NCBI GenBank assembly: GCA_907163345.1
Contig: CAJQUN010000035.1
Location: forward strand, 5,143,973-5,207,972
Length of the DNA: 64,000 bases
Source: Haberlea rhodopensis
Lineage: Eukaryota > Streptophyta > Magnoliopsida > Lamiales > Gesneriaceae
Reading direction: 5' to 3'
Shown piece by piece: positions 11,566 through 26,500 of the stretch (positions are counted from its first letter, which is position 1; each line of letters opens with the position of its first letter). A model generated the notes under the pieces. It had not been told where the DNA came from. It did no database searches and saw only the letters and a program-made list of their open reading frames with translations. The translations under genes and the position numbers were made by a program.

Positions 11566-14500
11566 CTGCAAAACAGATACAGAAACAGATAACATTTCAC
11601 TCAAGAAAAAAGGGATCTGCTTGAAGGGAAAAGTAAATAAGATTTGTTTATATTTACTTCTAACAAGAAAAGAATGAATCGAGTGCGACTTAAGCTGAAA
11701 AACGAAAGATCGTATAATTATGAAGATTGATACAATGGTTTGCAGAAATCAAGAGATTAAGGACTAGGAGCAAACTACAATATGGGAATCTTTAAAGCTC
11801 ATTATTTGTGGAATTCTATTTGATCTTCAAATTTGTACTAATGAGGATCTCAAGATATTTAGTTAATAATGCTAAAATAACCACGACAGATGTTACAGTT
11901 GAGTGTTATATAATCAAAATGATAACAAAAATTCTGGAGCAAGACCATAAGCACTCAAAATGGCTTCACGCCCTCCTAAAATCCAGAAGGATATTATGCA
12001 AAAATTATATGAGAATAGAATACCATCAGAAGCCTCCATCGCATATGCTTTCCCAGAATTAAAATGATATATGAAATCTACAAATCAATTAGATAAAACC
12101 GAAAGCTGTAGGAAAAACTAACTCCTTGCTTAGTGAGTTTCGTGGAACTATTATTATTGGAGTGTCAAGCGAAAGGTCCAGCTTTACAGCAGATGCTCCA
12201 TCAACCTCATATTTCTGTATCAACCATTCTATTCCTCCAACTTTATCAACAAGTTTTATTGCTTCTTCGGTATTCGGGGTGGCAAGCTCCATGAAGTAAG
12301 CTGTTATCTGAGGATAAACACATTTACCTGATATTTCAGATCTGAAGAATCAAAAGCAAATGAAATTAAATTCTAAGTGAGCCGGCAATTAAATGGTCCA
12401 AGTGGTATAGATCTACCCCATCACCATGACTAACAAAAAAATCATCATGCATGATACAAGTGACGGAAGCTACTATTTTGTGTAAAGATCCTATTTGTTG
12501 AGCAACACCAAATACCATCATCCAAATTAGAATCCACATCTTAGCAGAGGCTTCAATGAATGCTGATTTAAACAAGTGAAAACAGTAGGACCTCAAAATG
12601 TTTCATAGTGCATGGATAAGTCTAATGAGCAATGTGGCTTCCAATGTCTTTAATTTTTTAGATAAATGTGTTTTGTCCTTTCTCCTCCATGTATAAAGGA
12701 TTTGGTCAAGTAAGGTAGTCCATGCTAATTTTGCGTCATGCCTTAATGGAAAATTAAGGTGCTCAGAGACAACACTTTGCTCCAGTTTATCTATTACAAC
12801 TGATTAATAATAAATCCTAAGAAACAACGGGAAGCTTCTTATAAAGCCAACCATGAAAGACAATACCAGACTGGCATGCTCATAGATAGTGGGCGGAGAG
12901 GAAAGTAATTATATCTTCTTTAGGCAGGCAGTCATCACATAGTCTTTTTTATCATTTACTCCGCTCACAATTAAGCAACATATTACTCCTAGGATTAATG
13001 TGCCATAAACTTATTCCACTTGCAGTCAGTTGTTCACTACGAACTATGACAGTTCATAGTTTTATTCATTCTTTCATGTTCTAGCAACTGATAGCTCTCT
13101 AGAACAATCAAACATTTGGTTTTGATAGGGTCAATTTAATCACTGTTTAGTTCTGAAAATGAATTCAAATATTCACCATGGACTTCAGTTTGTATGCAGC
13201 TGCCAGAAAAAACCGAGGAATTAAACAGCCTAAGCTATCTAGATAAGATGTAATACAGCATGTAACTGTCATGAGCGAAAAGCAAGTTAGTCTGCCAAAT
13301 TATCTGCTGTAAAATGTCCATTTGATGGACTGAATTGCGTGTTAGAAGCTCCAGTTTTATCAAGTAAAGTGAGCCGCTGAGTGGAATAAAATGTAGCAGC
13401 AGTTGGTAGAGTCCAATCTTAGGATGACGTCATACAGTACCTTTGGAATGCAACAAGAAAACTCAAAGAATAGAATATTACAGATTGACTCATATAAGGC
13501 ATGCAATTAGATAATTGCATATTAAAGCAAAACACTACCTCCTGGACAAATCTGTAGAGGAAAACAATGCGAACAGCAGAAAGTCGGCCGGTCAAACTGT
13601 AGTCATATCCTTCATAGTCATCATCTTCGATGCTATAAGAGTTGAATGTAAACTGGAGAATGGGAAAGGAAAAAAGATACCGAAATTACTACAAACTAGC
13701 GAAATAAAAGAATTAATCTCTTCCATGCAAAATAATTACCTGTATAAGGGATTCAGCTTCTTGGTCACGTAGATCGCAAAGCCAACCCCAACAGTGATCA
13801 GACCGAAGTGAGAGATCACACAGCCTGAAGTTTCCTAAGGTGCCTTCTATAGAAATAGAACTAGGATGAACCTTGACAAAAGCAAGAAATATATACAATA
13901 ATTAAGCACTACGTGTACAGCAAACAGAGGACAATGGAGCAAATCAACATAATTACTCAATTGATGACCACAAAATGCAATAGCATATTTATATAAAGTA
14001 ATCCATATTCACGTAAAATTTCCAGACATGGAAATGGTATTGTAGTACCTTGATATCCAAAAGAAAACTTTCTTGCACGAACATTGCAAGTTGAGAATCT
14101 TCCTCCTCATTAAGAAATATGGTGACACTATCAACATTCATATTCAAATAAAACACAACCCGACCTTTCCCATAACCCAGCAATCCCTTGATAGATCCAT
14201 GACCATGTTCTTCTGTCTTGTCTTTGTTTGCTAAAGGCTGGTTGTCATTGTTTTTAATGTTTGTCTCAACAACCTGACTATATGTTGAGCTTAGATCAAA
14301 CCCAAAGTCAATCAAAGCAACGAGAGTGGGTCGGTTGCAATAAAATTCCATTTTCGACATCCTAATGCTCATCTGAAAAATATATACATTAATTAGAAAG
14401 AAAAACCTAGAGTAAATTTCTAAATGCATGTTTCTTTCCCCTTCTAAACGGTCTCCGTCAGAAGGTTACCTGCGCATCTATACCATCATAATCAGGGGAA

Positions 14501-17500
14501 CTCGGATTCCTAGTCGAGAATGTAACAGACACAAAATCAGAATCATCAGAGCCTAGAGCTTCATAAAATACATCTCCCGGAACAATTTTTCCTTTTGATG
14601 GATCCTTCTCACCAATACCCACTTCAGCAGTGTCTGGTGAAGTCAAGAAATCTGGCAAGGCATCCTTGAAGATATCATCTTCATCAACTGTCACAGCAGG
14701 CAGGTCTTTGCCTTGAGATTCTATATTACTAGGATAGCTAAGCGAATGGTGATCTGTTACAATGGAACATGCTAAATATTGTGAATGCGAAGATAGGGAA
14801 CCCTGAAGTTCATCCATGATCTTCAAAGAATGCAACTTTGTTTTTACTGTCAAATCACTTGAACAGCGTGAGACATGAACCTGTACACAATCAAAACCAT
14901 ATCCATTAGATGACAAAATAAAGATACGGGCAGAATGGGGCTCCAATAGAGAAAAAACAGAACATTTCTGGCAAGTTTACTAATTTCAGTATTTGAAGGA
15001 AAAGTCAAACCCAGCAGTGATATTAGCTAATTGACACATTGATGTAAACCAAAACATTCTCCTAGTTTCAATGAAGATTGTCAAACAGAAGTAGTTATCA
15101 CATAGTCCAAAAATTGTAAATCAACTAGCATTCACCAAACACTTAAAATCCAGCAGAAGCTTGTACTAATTTGAAACTATCCAAATGCCAAGGGCACAGA
15201 TTCATAAACAACTATATTCCCTTGACAAGAGTTCTTTGAAAAAGTGCAAAAGCAAAAGGTAACTTCAGTTTATGTTTATAGTTAAAAATGCTTGAAGTTT
15301 CAACATGATAAAAGCAATTGCTACACAGTTACTCAACAAACAGAGTATTTGGGAGACCTACCCTAATTGAGAGGAAAATCCATAGAGACCCATAGATGGT
15401 GTTCTGGCAATTTAATAAATTGAAGGACTTTGTAGGTTTGTAAAATATTATACTTTCAACACTATTGATGTTTTCACCAATAGTATACTTGAAAAAAAAG
15501 CTTAGCTAATTGATAAACAGCCAAGGAAACGAAAAGATCTACCACTGAGATAGCTATTCAGGTATGGACATATTTGCTCATTCTTTTGGTGTTTCTCACT
15601 TTGATAGGTTGGAGGATTGGAAGCTTGGTGAAGAATGGAGGCAAAGGGGGCATATTGAGGAGATTATTTCGTTCCTTATTGTCTGGTTCCACTGGGTTGT
15701 TCACAACAACTCCAAACATCAAAACATCAAGTGTTCAGGCCCTAAAATTATTTGAACTATCTTGTCCATACCTCTAATTGTGTTGATGCGGGGATGTGCA
15801 ACTGAAGAGGCTTTTCTTCCACTGGCAAAGCTTGAGGATTTTCTCTTTTAGTGGAAAGAGTTACTCGGATGACTGCAATTAGATGGACAAAACCACAGTT
15901 CGCCACATTCAAACTTATATGGATAGTTGCTCACGGAAAATCTTCCATTGGTGGTATCATTCATGATCACTTAGGGAAACCCATTTGGGTGTTTCAGGAT
16001 TTCAAGGGCTGTGCTGATGGTTAGGATTGGAACTTTGCCAACGCTATCGTTGTTTTCCTCTTTACCTTGAATCAGATTCGCTTGTCTTGCTGACCATCAT
16101 CAAATCTAATCATTCGGCCGGGGAGTTAAATCACATATCAACAAGAATTCACTCCATTAGATTTCCAGTTCACCTTACTCACATATATCCGGAAGGAAAC
16201 ACTGTTGTGGATGCCCTAGGGAACGCGGCATTTGAAGAAAGATGGTTACATTTACTCTCAGAAGACAGGCTTCCCAGTAACATCAAAGTTGTTTGCAACA
16301 CAAGGGCTATGGGTGCATAGAAGAGGTGGGAAGGGTTGGATGACTATTTGGTTGGCTATAATCTTAACTGTATGGTTACACAGGAACAATAGAATTTTCA
16401 GGGAGCCTCAGGATTTGGAAGGCGATTTGTTGAATCTAGTTCAATATAGATCTTGGTTTTGGATTAAGAAAAGATGTAAAGTGAAATTTCATTATATATT
16501 TTCTGATTGATCGAACCTAGAGTATGTTTATTAGCATCTTAATTTAGGATCTGGTATGTATGGATATTTATTGTAACTTTTTGGAGTACCTCTGGTACTC
16601 TTAGCTGTTTGCAAGATAAATCGGATATTTTACCCATATTTAGGTACTTCTCCAAGATCACTTAGTGACTTTTTGGATGTATTCTTTTAGTGTGTTTCAT
16701 AATCCTTGTAGACTAATATATTTCAATTATTGGTAGGTTTCTCTCCAGTCCCCTCCCATGTGCTTGTTTTGTGTGCAAATAAGATGGCCTTGGGGGGGGG
16801 TTGGGGGGGGAGAAAACAAGCCAGCAGATGATTTCAAAATGACCGTCTCATTTAATACTTCAACTTTTATCAATATTCTGGGTAGTTTTTCACATCAATA
16901 ACCCTTGATTCCTCTTACTCTTGTGTTCTTTTTTTCACACAAAATAGCGGAAATTTAAGTAAAATCAAAGAATTCAGCGTAAGTAGTAAATAAATTGGAA
17001 GTTCAACAGATCAAGTGCTGTTGAGGAAAAACCAATCACAAGTACAAACCTTTCCTCCACTAGCAAGAACTTTGAGGATGAGTTTCTCACCAATCTTCTC
17101 GCGCTCCGTATCTCCAAACTGCAAACAGGGAAAGGAATAATGACAAGTTGATAGGGTTAAATACTTATATTTATACAAGGTGAACTAAAGGATTCACAGG
17201 TTCAAAATAACTAATAGCAATAAGAAACCATGAAAAATCACATACTAAGCCCAGAAATCATGAATAAAAAACCCACCATAAGGCCAACATTTCCATATAA
17301 TGACAATTTCGTTTCTACCAATGTTCCATTGACAACAAGATCAGCTGTTTTTCCAGTACTGGCACGAGATTCAGCAAACTCCACCGCATCATCTCTAAGT
17401 TCTCCAAGTATATCAACTGAAGGAGGAGTCTGAATCCAAGTATAGGAAGTGTAAAATTGCATGTTGAGAAATAATGAAGACAAAGAAGAAGATAGCTAAC

Positions 17501-20500
17501 AAGTTAAATGACTATCTTACAGAAGCTCGATATGTAGTTTGTACAAGTTCACGAAACCATGTTGTTTTGTCATCCTCGCTACGAAATTGTACTATCAGAG
17601 TACTAAACGACTCCAGAGCCTAGGATGTAAATAAAGAACAAAAAAATATATGTATATGTATTATTTCTCAGGAACTAGCACAATAAAAAGCATAGAATAA
17701 TCAAGATCAAAATGAATGCAATACAAAAAAAAAATACACATAATTTTATGTCTCCAACATGAAAAAAAAAAAATACTTTGTATTATCATCAGACATTTAA
17801 TAAGAAGAAATGTGGCTGGCAAAGTTAGAAAATAACATATACCAACAAATGAAGATATGAATGAAAAAAGACATCACCTAAATATACAGAAAACTCAAAT
17901 AAATAGATGACGAAAATTGTTAAAAAATAAATAAATAATTTTGACTAGCAGTTTAGCACCAGATAACAAATCAGCTGACAAACAAATTGTCATCGACTGT
18001 GTAAGCATCAAGGGAGAGGGACAACACATGCTAGAGTTTTTTTTTATCACCCTCCCCATTCGTTTTATCATTAGTATTAGGTTCTTTGCTTTTCCAGTTG
18101 TAAGAGTCTCACTTTATCTACATTCATTTAAGATTTTTCGTGTCTGCTATTACCGTAGATGTAAACTCATTCATAATGAGCAAGGATGGCAGGTGATCAT
18201 ATTACTTTCCAGACAACTGTAACAAAAATGCATGTAGACTATCATACAAGATATTCGACAATACAAAACAACTTTTGAAGCATGTTGGAGATAAAGCATG
18301 TATAATCACAGATTAAGAGTGCCAAAAAATACTACTACAACAACTACCACTACAAGTATGCCTTTAATCCCAATAGATGCCAAAAAGATACTGCCGTTAA
18401 AATCTCACCAGTAAACATCACCTACCTTTTGGATATCCATGCCACTAGTGCTCACCGCAATACAGTAAGGTGAACCACCAACATTTCGGGAGGGGACTTC
18501 ATATACTTGTTTACCAGCAATGCTGCAGTCACAGAAAAAGAAAACGGAATACATTGTATCATTGTCAATCAAGTATCTGTTGAGACTAATTGCACGAGAC
18601 GAAACTACAACATTCATAGCCTCTGCATACCCCTGTGTTTCAAAAGAAATTACTAAAATAAGAAAAGAAAAAAAGTAAAACAAACTACCTTGAGCAGCGT
18701 TGATAGGTTTGGGAGGATTCAGACTCCAACACATAAAGGTATAAACCAGAAAGGACAAGAAACGAGGGTTGCCATGCAGCAACTGAATAACCAATTCCCT
18801 GCATCAAGATAATTTGATGAATTTATCATCCATAGTAGTGGCTAGATAGTTGTGTATAAGACATCTTGAAGTTTTAAACATACCTTCCAAACAAGAATAC
18901 TAGCCTCAGTCGCGAGATCTGGCGGATTCCAAGGGACAAGACCAGTTTGGAAGTTCTCCATGCCATGCATCTCAGCATTAGGCATTGCACCATGGAATAG
19001 GTTCAACAAATCATTAAGTCTAAAATATCTAGCAGGTGACAAGTGTATCCCAAGACTTGGCATTTGAACAGAGATTCGTGTTGATGGATGACTTGGATGA
19101 GGTACCTTAATCTTATTGATCAATTAAAGTATATGTTAGTATACGAAATTTAACTCAGTTGAACTAGATATACAAACAGCTAGTAATAACTTACATAATC
19201 AGATGAATTGTTTATAAAATATACCTGATCAACAACTACAGCCATTCCACACCTATCAATAAGAGAATAGAAATTATCAACATCTTCAGAACCAGAAGAC
19301 AACGGAACATGGGGTACCCTACTGTCAGACTGACTCTCAGAACCAGAACTTGTGAAGAAAGCTGTTATATCTCTTCCAAAAATGTAGAAACGAGAATATA
19401 GACTCTTGGGCTGGTCGTGTAGCTGACCATCCTCCTACGAAGAAGATTAGGAAGTCAAGTATATGAAAGAACAAAAAGCCAAATAACAAATTAATGAAAA
19501 TTAACATACCTTTGTCTTCAAAGTAAAGTGACCAAAATCAAGTAGAAGATGGCAGTCAATTTCAAGGGAGGTACATGATCTGATAGGAACTCTAACTTTT
19601 GGAGCATCAAGATCAATGTCAAGAGCAAATCTGGTGATACCAAGGATAAGGGGTTAGGAATTCCCTAGTGACCCATCTTAAAAAATATAATTTCCACTTG
19701 TTGCATTAGCCAGAAAAAAAATGATGAAATTGTCTGTGCTACAGAAACTGAGGTATAATAGGTCAATGATGTAAATCTTTAGCTAAAAAGTAACAAACTC
19801 ATAAATAAATTAAGAATTGTCCTAAAAATATGTTTTCAAGGTATATGTCCTGTACCAACAAACTTTAGAAGATCTAACAAGCACCGAAAGACAAACATAT
19901 ACCTAGCCAAAGGATAAAAACCTTAACTTTATTGAATCTTAATACTGATTAAAATCTGCACCAATTACTCAAATTCATGACAAAAATATTTGGGGCGAGA
20001 GAAGTTCAAATGAGATAGATTCAACTTTTAAATAAATTTGTGGCCACACAAAAAGCCAGTGATAGATGTGTTCGGTTTTTCAGACATAGATCATAAATTC
20101 AATTCACCCTAGGTGCATGTGAGTGTTAAAGAAAAAAAACTAATTGGATCATTCAAGAAGGAAATTACAGCAAGGGACTATGGCACCATTTTTTTCATTA
20201 TTGTATCTCCTGGAAGAAGAATGAAAGGAAAACACGGTATTTGAATTAAAGTAAGGCTGCAAGCGGTTTTGCTTTCTCCACGGGGACATTTCCAGATAAT
20301 TACATATCTTTAGGTCAATTCTCAAATAATACATTCATGTATGAATAAAACGTCTTGGTGTTCATAGTAGGCCCCTTCATGCCCATCATATGAAATGTTT
20401 GCCCAAATCAAAAGGAAAGGGAAAAAAAACACTAATGGGATGAAAAATAAGAATTGGAACTGTTATTTAATGGATTTATAGCACAATTTTATCCTCGAGG

Positions 20501-23500
20501 CAACTTTTTTCCCAGTGCAACAAAAATCTAACTATCAGGTAACTAGGTATATTTATCAAATTACCATCTGGTTTCATTATTCCTATCCTTCGGGCTGTTA
20601 TGTTTTTGGTAAGGCAAATAATATATTAGGATAAGAGTACTAGTGGTACTCGAGAAGTTATAAAGTTAAAAACGAAACCTAAATAGAAAAGGATAACAGA
20701 GTAAAGTGGTAATAAACAAGTTATCGGTTCCTTTTCCCAATCCCAAAAAGTATAAAAGAACCTAATAGTACTCATATTCTTAATCCAGAACCAAAACCTA
20801 AACAAAATTAAATCCAACGGATTATCTTCCTTGTCTTTATTTGTGCCAAAGATTTTGTTATTTCTGTAAATCCAAATGACCGCTTTCCAAATTGTCCTCC
20901 AACCCTTAATTCCTTTTCTCCAATCCCACAATCCTTCATGTTGAAGAAAATGCCCCACTGTGTTATTGTTGAGAACAATAGACAATCCTTTTATCAACAA
21001 GGAATTCCTTTTAGTGCATTGTATTTGAGACAATCATGCAGCAGTTATTATTTTGAATATTGTTTCCTACTGAGGCATGCAAATCCTTCCCATCTATCAG
21101 CGCAATGCGATTCTGTGATCTGTCTAGCATCATTCATTTATGATGATCGATCAATACATTACCCAGTGTGTTTCTAGAATTGATTCATCGGGAAGTGGCA
21201 ATGAATTCATGAAATCACAGCATTGCCACGCATGGATCAAGTGTAACCCGATAAATATTTTGAAGGACACAAAAGCGATCCTACAAAACAAAAGAAGGAT
21301 CTGCAGGCACCAACACTGTAGAAAATATAAGTTGCTATAATATGGAGGTAGTGATGAGTAAACATGGAGCATGCCATGTGTAATGTGCACCGATTCACAC
21401 TGCCGAGAAGAGTCCTGGAAAGAAATGAAGACTTTACCTACAAGGCTCCTTGATGCAGCAAACTCTTCAAGGCATTATATTTTCAGAGCCAGTCGTTATG
21501 GCAAATCAACAATCTCTTCAGTACTGCGTGAAGAGGATTAAGATAAGGGATATCAGAGAGTTTGTTTCAAGAGAGATGATTGATTTTTTGTGCATTCAAG
21601 AGACGAAGATGGAGGTTGTAAGTAGGGCGTTATGTGAATCCATTTGGGGTGATGTGGACTTGGATTGGGTCTTCAAAGGAGCATTGGGCTCCGCTGGGGG
21701 ACTACTGTGTATTTGGAAAAAAAGTTGCTTCTCTATGGACACATGCTGGGGAGAAGAAGGAATTTGGGAGTGGAAGGGCATTGGGGACTTGATTGATTTA
21801 AATGCCACAATGCCACATTGTGAACGCCTATTCCCCGTGTGATCTGAGGTCGAAAAAAGAGATATGGAGGATTTTGGAAGCCAAAATATTGATTTACCAG
21901 ATGATTGATGGTGCGTATGTGGGGATTTCAATGTGATACGATGCAGATCAGAGAGAAGGGGACGGTCTGTGTCTAGTAATGACACGGAAATTAGGGAGTT
22001 TGATGACTTCATAAGTGGGCTGGGTCTAATTGACTTACCGCTGGTAGGTCGCAAGTTCACTTGGTACAGAGCGGATGGTTCTTGTGTCAGCAGATTGGAC
22101 AGATTCTTCTTTCCGACAGGTGGGTTGAAGAATGGCCAAACCAGATTCAACGGGGCGCTGATAGGACCGTGTCAGACCATTGTGCTATTGTGTTGAAATC
22201 GCTCGTCGAGGACTGGGGTCCCAAACCATTCAGGGTAATTGATTCGTGGATGTAACACCCGGAATTTAAGGAATTTGTCGAAAGAAGTTGGAGCGAATTC
22301 AGAGTTCAAGGTTGGGGTGGTTCGTCTTGAAAGAAAAATTCAAAATGCTTAAGGATAAGTTGAGAAATTGGAATAAGGAGGTGTTCGGTTTTGTGGATGT
22401 CAGGATTCAAGAGGCAAGAGCGAAGATTCTGGAATGGGACGCCATCGCAGATCGCAGAGATTTGCAATCTCATGAGGTGGAAGCCAGAAGAAATTATATG
22501 GCATGTCTACTAGGACGAATCAGGAGTAAGGACTCACTTCTATTCCAGAAGTCTAGGATCAGGTGGATCCAACATGGAGATGTAAACTCAAGATTTTTCC
22601 ACAGATTCGTGAATAGGATAAGGAAAAGGAACGAAATAGTGGGTATCGCGATCGAAGGGGAGTGGATGGATACTGTGTCAGGGGTAAAGAGCGGGGTACA
22701 TCGATATTTCGCTCAGCGGTTTCAACAGGATGAATGGACCAGACCTCGCCTCACAGATATAAGTTTCAATCATTTAAGCGCTCTGGAAAATGGGATTCTT
22801 ACATCTGAGTTTGGAGAAGATGAGGTAAAAAAGGCAGTGTGGGATTGCGAGAGTTCCAAAAGTCCAGGTCCGGATGGATACAACTTCAGGTTTATCAAGG
22901 AATTTTGGCACGTAGTCAGAGAGGATTTCATGCGGTTCTTGTCGGAATTCCATAGGAATGGCAAAATTGTGAGGGGTGGCAACCCTTCTTTTATCGTCTT
23001 GGTGCCAAAATCGGAGAACCCTGTGAACATTGGCGAGCACCGACCGATATCCCTGATTGGCTGCGTTTATAAAGTCCTGGCGAAGATCCTAGCAAATAGG
23101 TTAAGCCAAGTCTTGGATAGGGTGATCTCTGCCACTCAGTCGGCTTTTGTGGGGAAGAGACATATACTGGATGGTGTTATTATTATAAATGAGATGCTAG
23201 ATGAGTGGCAGCGGCACAAAAGGACGGGTTTACTCTTCAAGGTGGATTTCGAGAAAGCGTACGATTCAGTCCGATGGGCTTTTCTTGACGAGGTTATGCA
23301 GTTGATGAATTTCTCGGAACAATGGAGGAATTGGATAATGGAATGTGTTACCAGTGCGAAAGCTTCAGTTCTTATTAACGGGAGCCCTTCATTGGAATTT
23401 GATTTGAAGCGGGGACTGAGGCAAGGGGATCCTCTATCCCCATTTCTGTTTATCTTAGTGGCCGAGGCGCTGTCTAAATTGGTAGACAAGGCGGTGGAGA

Positions 23501-26500
23501 CTAATGCCTGGGTTGAGTGCAAAGTGGCAGGAATCACATTCCTATTTCCCATCTTCAGTACGCTGATGATACGGTTCTGTTTGGAGAGGCCACGGTGGAA
23601 AATGTAAGAACCTTCAAAGGAGTGCTGCGACTATTTGAATTGATATCGGGTTTGAAGATTAATTTCTTTAAGAGCAGTTTACTCGGAGTCAATGTAGATC
23701 CTGTGCAATTCGAAGCCATGGCGGGAGTGCTGAATTGCAAAGTGGGGATCGTGCCATTTAAGTATCTGGGTATCCCGATGGGATTAAATCCGAGGAAATG
23801 TGCGACTTGGGAACCACTCTTGGAGAAATTTAGGAAACGACTGGCAACATGGGATGATAAGAGCTTGTCCTTTGGAGGCCGGATGGTTCTACTGAATGCC
23901 GTGCTGTCTTCGCTTCCTGTCTATTTCTTCACCTTGTTCCGTGCCCCAAAAGCTATCCTGTCCAAATTTCGATCAATCCAATCAGCCTTCCTGTGGGGGG
24001 GTGGGGAAAATTGCCGGAAAGTCGCCTGGGTAAAATGGGAGGTGGTCTGCAAATCTAAGCAATTGGGGGGTTTGGGGGTTCGTAACCTGGATTTTTTCAA
24101 TAAAGCGTTGTTAGGAAAATGGGGGTGGGATATTATTAAGGGGTGAAATTTTTTGTGGTTACAGGTGTTGTCATCTAAATATGGTAATCTTAGTTGCCAA
24201 GACATTGTGTCCGGGAGAGGGGGGCCGAGGGGTTTGCGGTCGGTGTGGTGGAGAGATCTTATGAAATACACTTTCATGGATCATTCGGGGTGGTTTCTGG
24301 GGGGCTTGTTTCGAAGGGTGGGCAATGGGCTAGGCACAAAATTCTGGAAGGATATTTGGGTGGGGGAGAGAAAAGTTTGGAAGAAAAGTTTCCCATGTTA
24401 GCATCGATTGCCCGGGATAGAGATATCTTAGTAGGGAATATGGGGGGGGTGGGTGGACGATTTGGAGATGGGAATGGAGACGATAGTTATTCGACTGGGA
24501 GATGGATGTTTTTGTTTTTTAGCTTAATGTTCTTGACAGGTCAGCTTTTGATCAAGGTAAGGAAGACACTTGAGAGTGGAGCCTCGAAGATAATAATTGC
24601 TACTCTGCTAGATCGGCATACGGAACCTTAGTAGAGGATGATGATCTTGATGACGACTCTTTGATGGTTTATCACGACATTTGGCTCAAAAAAAGGTTGG
24701 AGCATTCGCATGGCGGGTGCTTAAAGACAGAATTCCAACCCAGGAAAACCTCAGGAAGCGTAATGTTTTATTAGGAGCGGGGCGGGGCCGAGATCTTTGC
24801 ATTCTTTGTCATCAGGTGGAGGAGACTACAGTACATCTTTTGTTCAGTTGCTCAGAATCATACGAGTTATGGATGCAGTGCTACAAGTGGTTAGGAACCA
24901 CTATTGTGCTTCCTGATAAGCCGGGGCTACACTTACTGCAGCACAAAGGACTTTGGGAGCAAAAAAGAGGGAGAAAGGGTTGGTTAACTATATGGTTCGC
25001 GATAATATGGACCATATGGTAGGGCAGAAATAAAAGTATTTTCAGGGGAAGCAACGTCCCAGATGAAGACCTTCTGCACCTAGTTCAATATAGATCTTGG
25101 TTTTGGATTCGGCATAGTAGTGGTTCTAGATTCTCTTATGTTCTTTCTGACTGGGTGAATGAACCTAGAATTTGCTTGTTAGCATCTTGATTTACTTTTT
25201 CAGGATTGACTACTATTTGTAACTTATCTAGTACATCTGGTACTCATATATATATCTTATGTCTTTTTTCCGAGAAAAAAAAAACAATCTCTTCAACGTC
25301 AACTTGCTGAATTCATCACCTTATACAAAGCCAGCACAGATATGCTCACATCACGACTCGATGCACTATGCATACACGTCGCGTCCCTTCAATCTGACAT
25401 ACATCGTCCAATGCTCAACCCGAAGCCACGAAGGCTCGTGCGCATACCGTGCGCACCAACAGAGATTCAAACAAGCAAATCTGCAATGCGCACTCTGTAC
25501 AGACCATGCCAGCCCACAAGAACGGTGAGGTGCAGGTTGTTCGATGACCTGTCGCCCAGAACCGCCGCGTGTACAAACCCAGAAACGGCGAACAATGCGC
25601 GACACAATCACACACTATTCTGTTGAGGAATGTCAAATTAAATAACGGAAGCGCACAAGCTCCTTCCGCGAATCCAGAAACCAAATCACAAGAAGGGCAT
25701 AATCTACCTCTTCTCGTTATTGTTGCTCTTCCTTACAATGAATTTAAAGAACAATATCACATGGGCTCAATATTTGGATTTCTCGAAAAACAACGCATAT
25801 TTTTATGAAATTCAAGTGGTGTTTGAGGACAAACACCAATTTCGAGGAGGGGTGTGATGTAATGTGCACCGATTCACATTGCCAGGAAGAGTCATGGAAA
25901 GAAGGAAGGCTTTACCTACAAGAATCATTGATGCAGCAAACTCTTCAAAACGTATCTTTTCATATTTTTATTAATTATTAGGATTTGGTATTTGATCAGG
26001 ATTGGTGTTTTGATATTTTGGTTAAGATAGGAATCTTTATTTGATGTTTATCTATAATTGATTTCTTAGGATTTTGATTTATCTTAGGGATTGGGTTATC
26101 AAGATTTTGTTGGACTCTATTATTATAAATAGATTGGTTTTTGTTGAAGATTGATATTAGATAATTAGATAAAGCACTATCCTAGTTTGAATATTTTGAT
26201 TAGTTTAAATCTTAGATTGTGTTTCTTAGTTTAGGGAAACTAGGTCTTCATTAACTCTATAAATACTTCATACTATATTCATTAATAAGATGAAGAATTC
26301 CAAACTACATGGTATCAGAGCCATTAAAAAAAAAAAAACTAAAAAAAAAAAAAATCGGGTTGTAAACCCTAGCCGCCAGCTGCGATCTGGCTGGCCAACC
26401 CTAGCCGCCAGCTTCACTTGGATCTGGCCAAACCCTAGCCGCCAGCCTCACTCAGATCTGGCCAAACCCTAGCCGCCGACTTCCATCTGGAAAAAAACCC

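Noticed and set aside
25366..25684. Antisense open frames of 81-89 codons
   Set aside because: They are reverse-strand shadows of the non-autonomous LTR element and recur at 31628-31906 in its second copy; repeat content explains the conservation.
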